64,000 nucleotides of DNA from Pseudoalteromonas haloplanktis ATCC 14393 (GTDB lineage: Bacteria > Pseudomonadota > Gammaproteobacteria > Enterobacterales > Alteromonadaceae): positions 111,799 to 175,798 of the forward strand of contig NZ_AHCA01000010.1 of NCBI RefSeq assembly GCF_000238355.1. Direction: 5' to 3'. Below the pieces are notes generated by a model. The model worked only from the letters and a program-made list of their open reading frames with translations, ran no database searches and was not told the origin of the DNA. Positions 1 through 10,512 of the stretch are shown piece by piece (the stretch's first letter is position 1; every line of letters starts with the position of its first letter). The position numbers were made by a program, and so were the translations under genes.

Positions 1-141
1 AGTCTTCTTACTATATTTCAATGAAATAGAAGTAACCGATTGAATCAAAGTAGGAACTCGGCTATGGTTAATGCATCAATAAAAAAATAAATTAAACGAG
101 CCGTTCTGCAAACTCGTTAGAGTAACATGGAGTAGTAGTTA

Positions 142-456
142 ATGGATGGGACCCTAATTAAAGAAAAAATAGTATTAGTTGTGTGTTGGCTCATAGGGTT
201 TCTATTCTTAATTATCGGTATCTATGATTTCATTTTTAATGATCTTTCATGGTTAGACTTAACTAGTACAATAGCTGTATTTTTAATTTTGGTCGGTACA
301 GGGCTTGCGCCGAAAATCTATTTTACTCCGTTTAAGCAGATTTTTTCTCCAGCATTTAAACTTCAGGCATTGGTTGATCCTAGAATACAGCAAGGGGTAT
401 TATCTAGCGGGTTAATACTAGCGTTAGTTTGTATGGTTTGGGGTTGGTTGCTCTGA
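142..456 (+). CDS. small hypothetical membrane protein
   Basis: This encodes 104 residues with three likely membrane helices, at about residues 9-31, 37-53 and 86-104. A short basic loop separates the second and third. The start is supported by GGAG about 9 nt upstream of the ATG. I do not recognise the family and no catalytic motif is visible. It stands alone, followed by more than 500 nt without an intact gene, so there is no operon context. It is probably an inner-membrane protein; its function is unknown. Confidence 0.6.
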   Translation: MDGTLIKEKIVLVVCWLIGFLFLIIGIYDFIFNDLSWLDLTSTIAVFLILVGTGLAPKIYFTPFKQIFSPAFKLQALVDPRIQQGVLSSGLILALVCMVWGWLL

Positions 457-969
457 TACATATGCGTCTTAACTTTGCCAACAAGAATTAATATACCTTT
501 TGAAAGTCTTACTCACTCCCAGTCAACTCTAAACAGACATGTTTACTTTGGCTATAGCTAAGGTTGTTAGCAATTTAGTCAACAGTACACAAATTTGGCA
601 GCTTACTTAAGTCTTTGATAAAAAATAAATCTCTAAATTATATTTGTTGCTTAAAACCCCTTCCAAGTTACTCAACTTTTTACAAGCATTTTGTTTAAAC
701 ACATAACAAAGTTTGATCGACTATTAAGCTTTACTTTACATTGGTTGTTAATCTTTTCTGGTTTATCTGGAGCTTTGTTGTTACTGCAAAACTCACTTGA
801 AGTTTTCGGTGAATAGCAAATTGTTCAAAACGACTTCTTCACAGGTCGTGTAATTGAAATAGACGGCGGTATACGTTTATAACGACCGGAGAGTTCTAAG
901 TAAAAATCAACTTTGTGCTAATGAGTTCTGTAAGCTATAAGTACAATAACTTAGAAAAAGGATTAATGT
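457..969. other. intergenic stretch with decayed coding sequence
   Basis: No intact gene is seen in these 513 nt. The part around 800-882 still translates into the tail of a short-chain dehydrogenase, listed separately. The stretch from about 480 to 790 is AT-rich and carries nothing I recognise. The region just before 970 has GAAAAAGGATTA about 5-10 nt upstream of the sulfatase ATG, a plausible ribosome binding site. Confidence 0.5.
802..882 (+). pseudogene. C-terminal remnant of a short-chain dehydrogenase (SDR)
   Basis: Reading from 817 gives QIVQNDFFTGRVIEIDGG and then IRL and a stop codon. This is the classical end of an SDR oxidoreductase (a TG followed by IEIDGG, hydrophobic residue, stop). 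The same frame has a TAG at 814-816 and no longer open frame upstream, so only the last 20 or so codons survive. It is a relic of a lost gene next to the sulfatase, not a functional CDS. The assignment rests on one motif but that motif is highly characteristic. Confidence 0.6.
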
Positions 970-2379
970 ATGAATAATATTAAAATATTTATATTTATTT
1001 GTTGTACTTGTTTATTTCTGTTTATAGGTTCTGCTTTTGCTAAAACTCAGCCGAATGTCTTGATGATTATGGTTGATAACTTAGGATATGGCGAGCTGGG
1101 TGTTTATGGCGGTGGTTCTTTACGTGGTGCACCAACACCCAATATAGATACACTTGCTGCACAGGGGCTTAGGTTAACTAATTTTAATGTTGAACCACAA
1201 TGTACGCCAAGTCGTTCAGCTTTGATGACCGGTCGGCACCCAATCCGTTCAGGAACCACAAAAGTTGTTTGGGGTATGTTATATGGTTTAACTCAATGGG
1301 AGCAAACGTTACCTGAACTGCTTTCAGAGCAAGGATATTCTACGGGAATGTTTGGTAAATGGCATTTGGGTGATACCGATGGCCGTTTTCCGACAAACCA
1401 AGGCTTTGATGAGTGGTACGGTATTGCAAATACTACCGATGAGTCGCAATATAGTTCTCAATATAAGTATGATGGGAAAGTGGGCCTTAAGCCTGTAGTG
1501 CAGGAAGCTAAGCATAATAAAACCCCGACGGACATAGCCCCTTATGACTTAGATATGCGTCGACAAATTGATACAGACTTAACTGCTAAAGCAATCGACT
1601 TTATGACACGTCAAGTTAAGGCTGACAAACCATTTTTTGCCTATGTTCCTTTAACACAAGTTCATTTACCGACATTACCACACCCTGATTTTATTGGTGT
1701 AACTGGCAATGGTGACTTTGCAGATTCAGTTGTTGAAATGGATCACCACGTTGGTGAGATGGTCGCAGCGCTTGAAAAGCTTGGTGTAACTGATAACACC
1801 ATTGTTATTTTTGCTAGTGATAATGGGCCAGAAGAAGTTGCAGCATATCATGGTACTTCGGGTTATTGGCGTGGTCACTACTTTACAGCGCTTGAAGGGT
1901 CGTTACGTGCGCCATTTATTGTTCGTTGGCCAAATAAGATAAAGTCAGGCACTGTTAGTAATGAAATCATTCATATGACTGACTTGTTACCAACATTTGC
2001 TAAAATTATGGACTTTGAATTACCTGATGATCGTATTATTGATGGGGTAGTTCAAACTGGAGTATTGTTTAACGAAAATGGTAAGAGTGCTCGAGAAGGT
2101 TTTCCTGTATACAACGGTGATGAAATGTATGCATACAAATGGCGTGATTGGAAAATTCATTTTATAGAGCTAAATAGTATGTTTGGTACGCCTAAAAAAT
2201 TAAATGTGCCTCATATTTATAACCTGACCAAAGATCCAAAAGAGAGTTATAACATTGCTCCGGATAGTACTTGGGTATTACCAGTGGTCATGAAAAAAGT
2301 AATAGAGTTTAATAAAACTTTAGTTAAAGAGCCGCCTATTAAGCTAGGTACACCGGATCCATATAAGCCAAAAGGCTAA
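970..2379 (+). CDS. secreted arylsulfatase-type sulfatase
   Basis: The 469-residue protein belongs to the alkaline-phosphatase-like sulfatases, which hydrolyse sulfate esters. A signal peptide spans about residues 1-24 (hydrophobic core, ending SAFA), so it should act in the periplasm or outside. Metal-site segment VDNLGYGELG lies near residue 36. The sulfatase signature CTPSR begins at Cys78, the residue converted to formylglycine, followed by MTGRHP. FGKWHLG lies near residue 128, and ASDNGPEE near 280 is the second metal-binding segment. Length is normal. No formylglycine-generating enzyme or polysaccharide-utilisation partner is nearby; the flanks are gene remnants. The natural substrate cannot be told from sequence. 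Confidence 0.9.
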   Translation: MNNIKIFIFICCTCLFLFIGSAFAKTQPNVLMIMVDNLGYGELGVYGGGSLRGAPTPNIDTLAAQGLRLTNFNVEPQCTPSRSALMTGRHPIRSGTTKVVWGMLYGLTQWEQTLPELLSEQGYSTGMFGKWHLGDTDGRFPTNQGFDEWYGIANTTDESQYSSQYKYDGKVGLKPVVQEAKHNKTPTDIAPYDLDMRRQIDTDLTAKAIDFMTRQVKADKPFFAYVPLTQVHLPTLPHPDFIGVTGNGDFADSVVEMDHHVGEMVAALEKLGVTDNTIVIFASDNGPEEVAAYHGTSGYWRGHYFTALEGSLRAPFIVRWPNKIKSGTVSNEIIHMTDLLPTFAKIMDFELPDDRIIDGVVQTGVLFNENGKSAREGFPVYNGDEMYAYKWRDWKIHFIELNSMFGTPKKLNVPHIYNLTKDPKESYNIAPDSTWVLPVVMKKVIEFNKTLVKEPPIKLGTPDPYKPKG

Positions 2380-2408
2380 TATGAAACTAAAAGCCATAGA
2401 ATCAATTA

Positions 2409-2441
2409 TAAAACGGCTGATTGTATGATTGGCCGTTTTTA
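2409..2441 (+). terminator. rho-independent terminator after the sulfatase gene
   Basis: The stem AAACGGC (2411-2417) pairs with GCCGTTT (2432-2438) and runs into a T-rich tract. It lies about 30 nt past the sulfatase stop codon. Confidence 0.75.
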
Positions 2442-2479
2442 TTTTAAACTGAGTTTGTGTAGAGAGTCGCAAAGAAATC

Positions 2480-3026
2480 CGCAATTTTTATATCAATGAA
2501 AAGCAATCTGCCTTATTCGCTTTCACATCATGCAAAAAACATCGACACACGGGGAAAAACTATGATCACCGTAGAGAGTGGCTTATAGAGTGAATAAAAA
2601 CGACTCATTACTTCATTTTTTGAAAAAGAAGTAGTAAAGATCACTGTATAGCTGGTTACAGAAAATTGTGGGAAGCCGCCGTAGCCAATGGGTTTGATTG
2701 CAGTAAAGGTCGTGTGCAGCGTTTATTACAAAGCGTAGCATGCACGTAAACCAGATGGAAATAGCCTATTGTTTCATTCAGACCAAGGGAGTTAATATCT
2801 AGCAAAAGAAATGATAGCGTGGTTGAACAAACGAGATGTAACGATAAGCATGTCTAGAAAAATAAATTGCTGGGATAATGCGTGCTCAGAAAGTTTCTTT
2901 GCTCAGTATAAAAAAGAATGGATGAGCAATCAGTGAGAATGCATAGAGCGTTAGGCAATGTGAGCCCCATGTAATATGAATCAATAAATTAAACCCCGTG
3001 TCTACTTTTTTAGCGGGGTCAGATCA
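2480..3026 (+). mobile_element. degenerate IS3-family element (transposase orfB remnant)
   Basis: Broken reading frames still show the DDE transposase of the IS3 family. GYRKLWEAA and GRVQRLL are visible at about 2652-2740. HSDQGS followed by a stop and YLAKEMIAWLNKRDVTISMS is at about 2777-2851, with NCWDNACSESFFAQYKKEW at about 2867-2923. These match the second Asp segment and the catalytic Glu segment. In-frame stops (after the HSDQGS motif, after the final NQ, and upstream) make it inactive. The end near 2994-3024, with GTGTCTAC and AGCGGGGTCAGATCA, resembles an IS3-type terminal repeat. No matching left end is visible, so the element is truncated at the sulfatase side. Confidence 0.75.
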
Positions 3027-3046
3027 TATCGTTTACAGCTTTGCCT

Positions 3047-4588
3047 TCAACTGCTTTTAAAACCAATTCTAAAACCGCCCCAGTGTTTCCCATTTACATA
3101 AATGGGTACTGATAGGTCATGTAAAATCTCGCCGGTATCTCGTTTGTAGGTCTGTAATAAAAAGCTTTCGGTGTGGCTGCCGCAGCGGCTGCCTGTAGCA
3201 TCGTTAAAAATACGCTTAGTGCGGTTATTCACTAAATCTTGTTGGTAGTTACCGGTTAGTGGCTGGCTGTAGCGTTTATTGTGAGTAGGGAAGTAACCTT
3301 TTTTGTCTACGGCACCGGCAAACAGGATTTGCTTATTTTCAAGAATGGGTTCTTGAATTGGTGGTAAAATTTTATCGGTTAAGCTGTCGTAGTCGGTGCT
3401 GTATTTAGTCGGGTTTGTATTAGGTATTTCTTTATAATCTTGAGAAAACAGCTGCTGTTCACTCAGTTGTGATGTTGCCAGTAACTCTGTAAATTTCGCC
3501 GAAATGGCTGAACTTGCTGCTAATGCGACGTTTAAAATCGGTTGAAAGAATGCATCGTGGTCAACTTTATTAAGCTCTCTAAAAATAGTTTCAGATCCGA
3601 GTGATAAGTTAGACGCTTGATCTGAGATTGAGGTACTTTTTGTCGCCACTTCTGCGAGTAGGTGGCTAATGCTCCCAACCGAGGTGTTGATTTGTGCGGT
3701 TGCTTGTTGAAAAGCACTGACCGCGTGCTGCATGTTTTCAAGTGTTGAAGATGATTCACTAATATCATGGTTGATTGCTAAAAATGATTGAGTGACGTTT
3801 TCGAGTTCTTGTTTAACTGACTCACTGCGTGTTGATACTTGCTTCATATCGTCATTTGTTTGCAGGCTATTGGTATTTATTTCAGTTAGCATATCAGCAA
3901 TTTGTTTCGTTGCTTGATTGGTTTTATTGGCAAGATTCCTAACTTCATCAGCAACAACAGCAAAACCTCTGCCTTGCTCGCCAGCGCGAGCCGCCTCAAT
4001 TGCTGCATTAAGAGCGAGTAGGTTAGTTTGCTCGGCAATGGTTTGAATTACTTGGGTAATACTTTGAATATCTGTGGCACTTTGTAAAAGTAGGTCAAGT
4101 TGGTTTGCAACTTTATCAATGGAGCTTGATAACGAGTCTATTTGCTCTGTGGCCAATTGCAGGCGTTGATCTGCAGAGGTCGAGGCTTTTGCCGTTTGGA
4201 TCATTGCTTGGTTAACGGTGGTTATATTGTTTGTCAGCTCGCTACTGTTGTGAGATAAGGCTTGTGTTGCTTGGTTTACAGATTCACTTTCGCTATAACA
4301 GCCATCAATTTCTTTGGCTAAACTGTCAACATAGAATGCAACTTCTGCCGCACCGATGGCGTTTTTCGACGTTGCCTTAGTGATATTATCAGCAACCTTA
4401 GTAATAACTGCATGCTGATCAGGTTCAGGCTTAACTTGAGCTTTTTTAGCAAAAACTTTCTCCCTAAAAAACATCAGTGCGCTTAGTGCGGTTAACAGTA
4501 GCGCGCTAACTAGGGTCAGCTGTGCAAGAAAGTACAGTACAGCAATAATGAAATAGATTAATGTATAAAACAGTAAGTTTAAATTCAT
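3047..4588 (-). CDS. methyl-accepting chemotaxis protein with C-terminal sensor-like domain
   Basis: The 513-residue chemoreceptor carries two closely spaced membrane helices at residues 4-42 and no periplasmic sensing domain between them. The coiled-coil signalling domain follows, with the conserved hairpin tip [19 protein letters not shown] near residue 187 that contacts CheA and CheW. After the signalling domain (from about residue 345) there is an extra globular C-terminal part. It contains [30 protein letters not shown] and a final GGFRIGF, a pattern I recall from PAS/Cache-like sensor domains attached to MCPs. Sensing is therefore probably cytoplasmic. It stands alone on its strand. Confidence 0.9.
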   Translation of the reverse strand: MNLNLLFYTLIYFIIAVLYFLAQLTLVSALLLTALSALMFFREKVFAKKAQVKPEPDQHAVITKVADNITKATSKNAIGAAEVAFYVDSLAKEIDGCYSESESVNQATQALSHNSSELTNNITTVNQAMIQTAKASTSADQRLQLATEQIDSLSSSIDKVANQLDLLLQSATDIQSITQVIQTIAEQTNLLALNAAIEAARAGEQGRGFAVVADEVRNLANKTNQATKQIADMLTEINTNSLQTNDDMKQVSTRSESVKQELENVTQSFLAINHDISESSSTLENMQHAVSAFQQATAQINTSVGSISHLLAEVATKSTSISDQASNLSLGSETIFRELNKVDHDAFFQPILNVALAASSAISAKFTELLATSQLSEQQLFSQDYKEIPNTNPTKYSTDYDSLTDKILPPIQEPILENKQILFAGAVDKKGYFPTHNKRYSQPLTGNYQQDLVNNRTKRIFNDATGSRCGSHTESFLLQTYKRDTGEILHDLSVPIYVNGKHWGGFRIGFKSS

Positions 4589-4682
4589 GCCATTGGCCTT
4601 TTTTTATTGTAATTTTTAGTTTTGAATATAAAACAAACTAAATCAATTATTAAAAGGTCTTATATGGGCACAAATTCCTATT

Positions 4683-4712
4683 AAAAAAGCCAACCCTAGG
4701 GCTGGCTTTTTT
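4683..4712 (-). terminator. terminator after asnS
   Basis: AAAAAGCCA and TGGCTTTTT form a strong hairpin flanked by A and T tracts, so it can work in both directions. It lies 50 nt past the asnS stop codon and upstream of the chemoreceptor gene. Confidence 0.85.
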
Positions 4713-4761
4713 AGTAATCTCTATAGCAATAATCTATATTAGTAATGAGCATCAACTCATT

Positions 4762-6159
4762 TTAGTAAGTTGCACTGCCTTTAGTACGTGGAAAGGCGAT
4801 TACGTCACGTACGTTGCCCATACCAGTAACATAAGCAACTAAACGTTCGAAACCTAGGCCAAAACCAGAATGAGGCACTGAACCATATTTACGTAGGTCG
4901 CGGTACCAGCTGTAGTCTTCTTTGTTTAAGCCCATTTCGTCTAAACGCGCATCAAGTACATCAAGGCGTTCTTCACGTTGCGAACCACCAATGATTTCGC
5001 CAATACCTGGTGCTACAACATCCATTGCAGCAACGGTTTTACCGTCTTCATTCTGGCGCATGTAGAATGCTTTAATATCGCGCGGATAGTTTTTAATAAC
5101 TACTGGTGCTTTAAAGTGTTCTTCAGCTAAATAGCGCTCGTGCTCAGATTGTAAATCTACACCCCATTCAACGGCGTATTCAAATTTCTTACCACAGCTT
5201 TTAAGAATTTCAACCGCGTCTGTGTAATCAACTTGGGCAAAATCTTTCTCAACAAATTCTTCAAGGCGGGTAATAGCCGTTTTTTCAACGCGTTGCGCAA
5301 AAAATTCCATATCATCACGGCGTTCTTCAAGTACCGCTTTGAATACGTACTTAAGCATGTTTTCAGCTAATTTGGCGATATCTTCTAGATCAGCGAAAGC
5401 CACTTCAGGCTCTACCATCCAAAATTCAGCTAGGTGGCGTGATGTGTTTGAGTTTTCAGCACGGAAAGTTGGACCAAAAGTATAAATTTTTGACATCGCT
5501 GAAGCGTAAGTTTCACCGTTTAACTGACCTGATACAGTAAGGAACGCTTCTTTACCGAAGAAATCTTCGCTGTAATCAATCTCGCCTTTATCTGTACGTG
5601 GTAGGTTTTGCATATCTAACGTTGATACGCGGAACATTTCACCTGCACCTTCACAGTCACTTGCAGTGATAATAGGGGTACTGATCCAGTAATAACCTTG
5701 CTCATGGTAAAAGCGGTGAATAGCTTGCGCTAAACAGTTACGTACACGTGTTACTGCACCAATCATGTTAGTACGTGGGCGAAGGTGAGCGTGTTCACGT
5801 AAATACTCAATGCTGTGGCGCTTAGCCGACATTGGGTATGAATCTGGGTTTTCTACCCAGCCAAGCACTTGTACGCTGTTTGCTTGAATTTCATATGATT
5901 GACCTTGACCTGCTGATTGTACTAAAACACCAGTAACTGACACCGAGCAACCAGCGGTTAGGCGAGTAACTTCATCATAATTATTAAGTGAATTAGGGAC
6001 TACCGCCTGAATAGGATCAAAACACGAACCGTCATGAACGGCTAAAAATGAAATTCCTGCTTTTGAATCGCGGCGTGTACGGATCCAGCCTTTAATTGTT
6101 ACTTGGCTGTCTACCGCAACCTTGCCTTTTAATAGCTCTGAAATCGCTAAGTGGCTCAT
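4762..6159 (-). CDS. asnS: asparagine--tRNA ligase
   Basis: AsnRS charges tRNA-Asn with asparagine in the cytoplasm. The protein closely follows E. coli AsnS over its whole length. It has an N-terminal OB-fold anticodon-binding domain ([16 protein letters not shown] near residue 21) and the class II core. Motif 2 is [16 protein letters not shown], and the C-terminal motif 3 is [12 protein letters not shown]. The frame is open to a GTG two codons upstream, but GGAG sits 5-8 nt before the ATG at 6159. That gives 465 residues, matching the usual length of about 466. It has its own terminator, so it is probably monocistronic. Confidence 0.97.
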   Translation of the reverse strand: MSHLAISELLKGKVAVDSQVTIKGWIRTRRDSKAGISFLAVHDGSCFDPIQAVVPNSLNNYDEVTRLTAGCSVSVTGVLVQSAGQGQSYEIQANSVQVLGWVENPDSYPMSAKRHSIEYLREHAHLRPRTNMIGAVTRVRNCLAQAIHRFYHEQGYYWISTPIITASDCEGAGEMFRVSTLDMQNLPRTDKGEIDYSEDFFGKEAFLTVSGQLNGETYASAMSKIYTFGPTFRAENSNTSRHLAEFWMVEPEVAFADLEDIAKLAENMLKYVFKAVLEERRDDMEFFAQRVEKTAITRLEEFVEKDFAQVDYTDAVEILKSCGKKFEYAVEWGVDLQSEHERYLAEEHFKAPVVIKNYPRDIKAFYMRQNEDGKTVAAMDVVAPGIGEIIGGSQREERLDVLDARLDEMGLNKEDYSWYRDLRKYGSVPHSGFGLGFERLVAYVTGMGNVRDVIAFPRTKGSATY

Positions 6160-6446
6160 CTTCACTCCAATGATATAAGTTGCCTACATTAATATGTGCG
6201 CCATTGCACTTGAACGGTGTATCTTACCTTTGAATGTAAAATAAAAAAACATTCAAAGGTAACTCTTTGCTTATTCTTTTGCATTTTTGTGATTTTTTGT
6301 CGTTTAAAACCTGTAACTTTAAATTTTCGTGATAAAAAATCACTGAGATCATAATTTAAAGGTGATTTTCACTGCGATCAAAATGGATTTTGTGGCATTA
6401 TGTCAAATTACGGTATTTAAATTAACTTGCTAAATATATAGGTATT

Positions 6447-6881
6447 ATGAAACAAGTCTTTATTTTACGTGGTTTACCAGGGTGCGGTAAGTCTTATTAT
6501 GCGCAAAGCCTAGCGGATGAAATGGTCGCAGGCGATCAAAGCCAATACTTAATTTGTTCGACTGATGATTATTTTTATAATGAACAAGGTGACTATCAAT
6601 TTGATAAGTTTAAATTGTCGCAATACCACAACTTGAATTTAGCTCGTTTTATAAATGCGTTGGCGCAAGATATCCCACTGGTCATTGTTGATAACACCAA
6701 TATAAAAAAATGGGAATTCATAGCTTATAGCCAAGCTGCGATAGCTCTGGGTTACCAAGTTAAAGAGGTAATAGTGGGTGAGGTTAAAGATAAATCAATG
6801 CAGCATTTGTACGCCAAACGTAATAGCCACAACATACCACTCAAAATGATCAGCAAAATGGCTTACATGTTTGAGTGGTAA
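6447..6881 (+). CDS. P-loop (AAA_33/NEDD4-binding-protein-2-like) kinase-type ATPase
   Basis: The 144-residue protein has a Walker A motif GLPGCGKS at residues 9-16, an STDDYF segment near residue 40 and VIVDNTNIKKWEF near residue 80. This arrangement is typical of the polynucleotide-kinase-like AAA_33 family and N4BP2-like proteins. It probably phosphorylates a small molecule or nucleic-acid end, but the substrate is unknown. It stands alone, divergent from asnS across about 290 nt and convergent with bioA. Confidence 0.75.
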   Translation: MKQVFILRGLPGCGKSYYAQSLADEMVAGDQSQYLICSTDDYFYNEQGDYQFDKFKLSQYHNLNLARFINALAQDIPLVIVDNTNIKKWEFIAYSQAAIALGYQVKEVIVGEVKDKSMQHLYAKRNSHNIPLKMISKMAYMFEW

Positions 6882-6944
6882 CACGCTCACACTCTCGTAG
6901 GCTAAAAACCAGCAAAGTTTGAAAGCGCGCTATATTACTCATCT

Positions 6945-8234
6945 TTAGTAATGCTTAGCGGCGATTGCGGTATAAATCGCATCTGCCAACAAGGTTATAT
7001 CCGCTTTGCTGCTAATATAGGGTGGCATTAAATAGATAAGCCGACCAAATGGACGGATCCAGGCATTTTGACTAATGAAGAAAGCTTGGATTTTGGCAAC
7101 ATCGATGACACTATCAAGCTCTACCACGGCAATTGCACCAAGTGTTCTGACATTAACAACCTGTTCCAGCTCATTACAACGGTGTAATACTTGCAGAGCA
7201 TCATTTAAATGGGCTATTTGCGCTTGCCAATCTTGTGCAATTAATAGGTCTATACTTGCACAGGCCACTGCACAGGCGAGAGGGTTCCCCATAAAAGTCG
7301 GGCCATGCATTAATACACCGGCTTCACCTTCACTAATACCAATGGCTATTTTATCTGTGGTTAAGGTGGCAGATAAGGTCATCATTCCGCCTGTCAGCGC
7401 TTTGCCTATACATAAAATATCAGGCTCTATCTCTGCGTGTTCAACAGCAAATAATTTACCAGTACGGCCAAAGCCTGTGGCTATTTCGTCACAAATTAAT
7501 AAAACATCATATTGCGTACACAATGCTCGCACGGTTTTTAAATATTCGGGGTGATAAAAATTCATGCCACCAGCATTTTGCACAATTGGCTCAATAATAA
7601 ACGCGGCGATGTGTTGATGGTGCTGCGCAAAGCGCTGAGCAAGCTCATCTGCTTCATGTTGATCAAACGTGTCACCAAACTGGCTTTGCGGCGCGGGCAC
7701 AAACACATGCTCTGGTAAAAAGCCTTGGTATAGCGAGTGCATTGAGTTAATAGGGTCACAAACACTCATGGCCGCAAAAGTATCACCATGGTAGCCCTTT
7801 AACGGCGTCATTAGTTTTTGCTTAGTCGTGATCCCTTGGCTAAGCCAATACTGCAACGCCATTTTGATTGCCACCTCAACACACACTGAACCGCTATCTG
7901 CTAAAAACACTTTTTGAAGTTGACTTGGTGTGATTGCAATAAGCTTTTTACACAGCTCTACAGCAGGTGCGTGGGTGAGTCCGCCAAACATTACATGACT
8001 CATTTTATCTACTTGCTCAATCGCGGCATTTTTTAATACCGGGTGGCCGTAGCCATGAATGGCACTCCACCAAGAAGCCATTCCATCAATTAGTATTTCG
8101 CCTGTAGCTAAGAAAATACGATTGTCTTGTGTGTGACTAACAGGGTACACAGGCAAAGGCTGAGTCATTGATGTGTAGGGGTGCCAGATGTGTTGGCGAT
8201 CAAAATCAAGGTCTACTGGGTGTTTTTTATTCAT
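6945..8234 (-). CDS. bioA: adenosylmethionine--8-amino-7-oxononanoate aminotransferase
   Basis: BioA converts KAPA to DAPA in biotin synthesis, using S-adenosylmethionine as amino donor and PLP as cofactor. The 429-residue length is normal. Visible features are RQHIWHPYTS near residue 14, DGMASWWSAIHGYGHP near residue 50, DEIATGFGRTG near residue 249 and the PLP lysine in IGKALTGG. It is transcribed away from bioBFCD across a 95-nt intergenic region, the same divergent arrangement as in E. coli. Common BirA control of both promoters is likely. Confidence 0.96.
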   Translation of the reverse strand: MNKKHPVDLDFDRQHIWHPYTSMTQPLPVYPVSHTQDNRIFLATGEILIDGMASWWSAIHGYGHPVLKNAAIEQVDKMSHVMFGGLTHAPAVELCKKLIAITPSQLQKVFLADSGSVCVEVAIKMALQYWLSQGITTKQKLMTPLKGYHGDTFAAMSVCDPINSMHSLYQGFLPEHVFVPAPQSQFGDTFDQHEADELAQRFAQHHQHIAAFIIEPIVQNAGGMNFYHPEYLKTVRALCTQYDVLLICDEIATGFGRTGKLFAVEHAEIEPDILCIGKALTGGMMTLSATLTTDKIAIGISEGEAGVLMHGPTFMGNPLACAVACASIDLLIAQDWQAQIAHLNDALQVLHRCNELEQVVNVRTLGAIAVVELDSVIDVAKIQAFFISQNAWIRPFGRLIYLMPPYISSKADITLLADAIYTAIAAKHY

Positions 8235-8289
8235 TGGTAAACTTAATGTCGTTTGAGTTCGTTGACAATGTTACGCCAAGTCGTAGACT
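8234..8289. promoter_or_regulatory. divergent bio promoter region with candidate BirA operator
   Basis: For bioB, TTGACA (8262-8267) and TAGACT (8284-8289) form a -35/-10 pair with a 16-nt spacer. Overlapping it is a loose inverted repeat, TTGGTAAAC (8234-8242) and GTTGACAA (8261-8268). It resembles the biotin operator halves TTGTAAACC and GGTTTACAA recalled from E. coli. The left half touches the bioA start codon. The match is imperfect, so the operator call rests mainly on position. Confidence 0.4.
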
Positions 8290-8329
8290 AAGCCAATATC
8301 ACCGTCATGAAAAATAAAAAGAGAGAATT

Positions 8330-9370
8330 ATGGAGTTTGCAGCTGTTCGCCACGATTGGACACATAAAGAAGTAAAAGCCTTATTTGAAATGCCGTTTAA
8401 CGATTTATTGTTTAAAGCGGCATCTGTGCATCGTGCTAACTTTAATCCTAACGAAGTGCAAATATCTACGTTACTATCAATTAAAACAGGCGCTTGCCCT
8501 GAAGACTGTAAATACTGTCCGCAATCAGGCCATTATAAAACAGATCTAGAGCGTGAGCGTCTCCTTGAAGTAGAAAAAGTGGTTGAACAAGCGCGTTTAG
8601 CAAAACAAAAAGGCGCAACTCGCTTTTGTATGGGGGCTGCGTGGTCAGATCCTAAAGACAGAGATATGCCATATATTTCGCAGATGGTTAAAGAAGTTAA
8701 AGAGCTGGGTCTTGAAACCTGTATGACATTAGGCATGCTAGATAATCAAAAAGCCCATGCACTTCGAGAGGCCGGGCTTGACTATTACAACCATAACCTT
8801 GATACCTCGCCAGAATATTATCAACAAATCATCACAACTCGTACCTTTCAAGATCGTTTAGACACCATTGGTAATGTACGTGATGCGGGTATGAAAGTAT
8901 GCTCGGGCGGTATTGTTGGTATGGGTGAGCAAGCAGCCGACCGTTTTGGTTTATTAATGCAATTGGCTAATTTACCGCAACAACCTGAAAGTGTGCCAAT
9001 AAATATGTTAGTGAAAGTTAAAGGCACGCCACTGGAAAATGTCGATGACTTAGATCACTTTGAGTTTATTCGTACTATAGCCGTTGCGCGTATTATGATG
9101 CCACATAGCTATGTTCGTTTATCAGCAGGACGAACTGCAATGAATGAACAAATGCAATCAATGTGTTTTTTTGCTGGTGCTAATTCAATTTTCTATGGTG
9201 ATAAATTGCTAACCACTGAAAACCCAGAAGCTGATGCTGATATGAACTTAATTAAAAAGTTAGGCATGAATCCTGAAAAACGTCATGACTACTCAGATGA
9301 AGCCTATGAAGCATCGTTATCATCAGCGGTAGCTGATAAAGCAACTTCAGGGCTGTTTTACGAAGCATAA
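8330..9370 (+). CDS. bioB: biotin synthase
   Basis: BioB is the radical-SAM enzyme that inserts sulfur into dethiobiotin to make biotin. The CxxxCxxC cluster motif appears as CPEDCKYC near residue 54, followed by PQSG. Further conserved parts are [11 protein letters not shown] near residue 102, [12 protein letters not shown] near residue 154 and RLSAGR near residue 265 with its conserved Arg ligand region. AGAGAG lies just before the ATG. It is the first gene of bioBFCD and its stop overlaps the bioF start by 1 nt (TAATG). Confidence 0.97.
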   Translation: MEFAAVRHDWTHKEVKALFEMPFNDLLFKAASVHRANFNPNEVQISTLLSIKTGACPEDCKYCPQSGHYKTDLERERLLEVEKVVEQARLAKQKGATRFCMGAAWSDPKDRDMPYISQMVKEVKELGLETCMTLGMLDNQKAHALREAGLDYYNHNLDTSPEYYQQIITTRTFQDRLDTIGNVRDAGMKVCSGGIVGMGEQAADRFGLLMQLANLPQQPESVPINMLVKVKGTPLENVDDLDHFEFIRTIAVARIMMPHSYVRLSAGRTAMNEQMQSMCFFAGANSIFYGDKLLTTENPEADADMNLIKKLGMNPEKRHDYSDEAYEASLSSAVADKATSGLFYEA

Positions 9371-10512
9371 TGGCATTTTCATATTTACAAGCGCATCTTC
9401 AAACTCGCCGCGAAGATGCGTTATTGCGTCAGCGCCATTTAATTACTCACGCTACGGCTCGTGAAATCACGGTTGCGGGTAAACACTATCTAAATTTTGC
9501 CAGTAATGATTATTTAGGGTTTGCTGAACAACCGTCTAGTTTGCTACATACACAAGCATTGGGAAGTCATAGTTCGCCGCTTGTAACAGGTTATCAACAG
9601 AGTCAACATCAATTAGAGCGTTATCTATGTGAGCAGCTTGGCTATCAAAGTGCCTTGCTGTTTAATAGTGGTTTTAGTGCTAATAGCAGCGTGCTGAAAG
9701 CGTTGTTTCAAGATAAGGCGACAGCACAAAATAGTGCTATTTTTCAAGATAAACTCAACCATGCCAGTTTAATTGATGGTGCTTTACACTCTCAGGCCGC
9801 CATGGTTCGCTTTAACCATAATGATACTCGGCATTTAACCTCACGTTTAGAAAAATCAACAGCGAAAAATAAGTTGATCATCAGCGAAGGGGTATTTTCG
9901 ATGGATGGCGATCATGCACCCATTGCAACACTGCGCGATATAGCGAACAGTTATAATGCCTGGCTTATGATAGACGATGCGCATGGCTTTGGCGTATTAG
10001 GTGAAAACGGTCTGGGAAGTTGTGAGCAAATTAAACCAGAGCTTCTGGTGATCACCTTTGGTAAGGCTGTTGCAAGTAGTGGGGCGTGTGTATTAGCCAG
10101 CAAAGAGGTGATTGATTACCTTTTACAATTTAATCGTGATTATATTTATTCAACGGGGATGTCGCCATTAGTAGCCGAGCTGACATTAACGCGGCTACAG
10201 CAAATAAGATCAGAAACAGGATCGCAGAAGCGCCAACAATTAGCCGATAACATTAGCTACTTTAAATTATTGGCAACTCAGCATAGTCTTACTGTGATGC
10301 CTTCAACCAGTGCTATCCAGCCAATTGTGCTAGGTTGTGCTGAGCACACTTTAGCTGTTGCAAACACACTTAAGGAGGCGGGAATTTGGCTTACGGCGAT
10401 CCGCCCACCAACCGTGCCATTTAACACCTCGCGTTTACGTATCACCTTAACTGCAGCACATACTAAAGCGGATATTGAGTGCTTGATCGCTGCTTTGGTG
10501 AATGCACTATGA
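9370..10512 (+). CDS. bioF: 8-amino-7-oxononanoate synthase
   Basis: BioF condenses pimeloyl-thioester with L-alanine to KAPA, using PLP. The 380-residue protein shows NFASNDYLGFA near residue 43, the DDAHGFGVLG motif near residue 202 and the PLP-lysine segment TFGKAVASSGA near residue 230. Length is typical. It overlaps bioB by 1 nt and bioC by 4 nt, indicating translational coupling. Confidence 0.96.
   Translation: MAFSYLQAHLQTRREDALLRQRHLITHATAREITVAGKHYLNFASNDYLGFAEQPSSLLHTQALGSHSSPLVTGYQQSQHQLERYLCEQLGYQSALLFNSGFSANSSVLKALFQDKATAQNSAIFQDKLNHASLIDGALHSQAAMVRFNHNDTRHLTSRLEKSTAKNKLIISEGVFSMDGDHAPIATLRDIANSYNAWLMIDDAHGFGVLGENGLGSCEQIKPELLVITFGKAVASSGACVLASKEVIDYLLQFNRDYIYSTGMSPLVAELTLTRLQQIRSETGSQKRQQLADNISYFKLLATQHSLTVMPSTSAIQPIVLGCAEHTLAVANTLKEAGIWLTAIRPPTVPFNTSRLRITLTAAHTKADIECLIAALVNAL

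Noticed and set aside
6160..6165. Upstream GTG start for asnS
   Set aside because: The ribosome binding site GGAG overlaps that GTG position and is correctly spaced only for the ATG at 6159.
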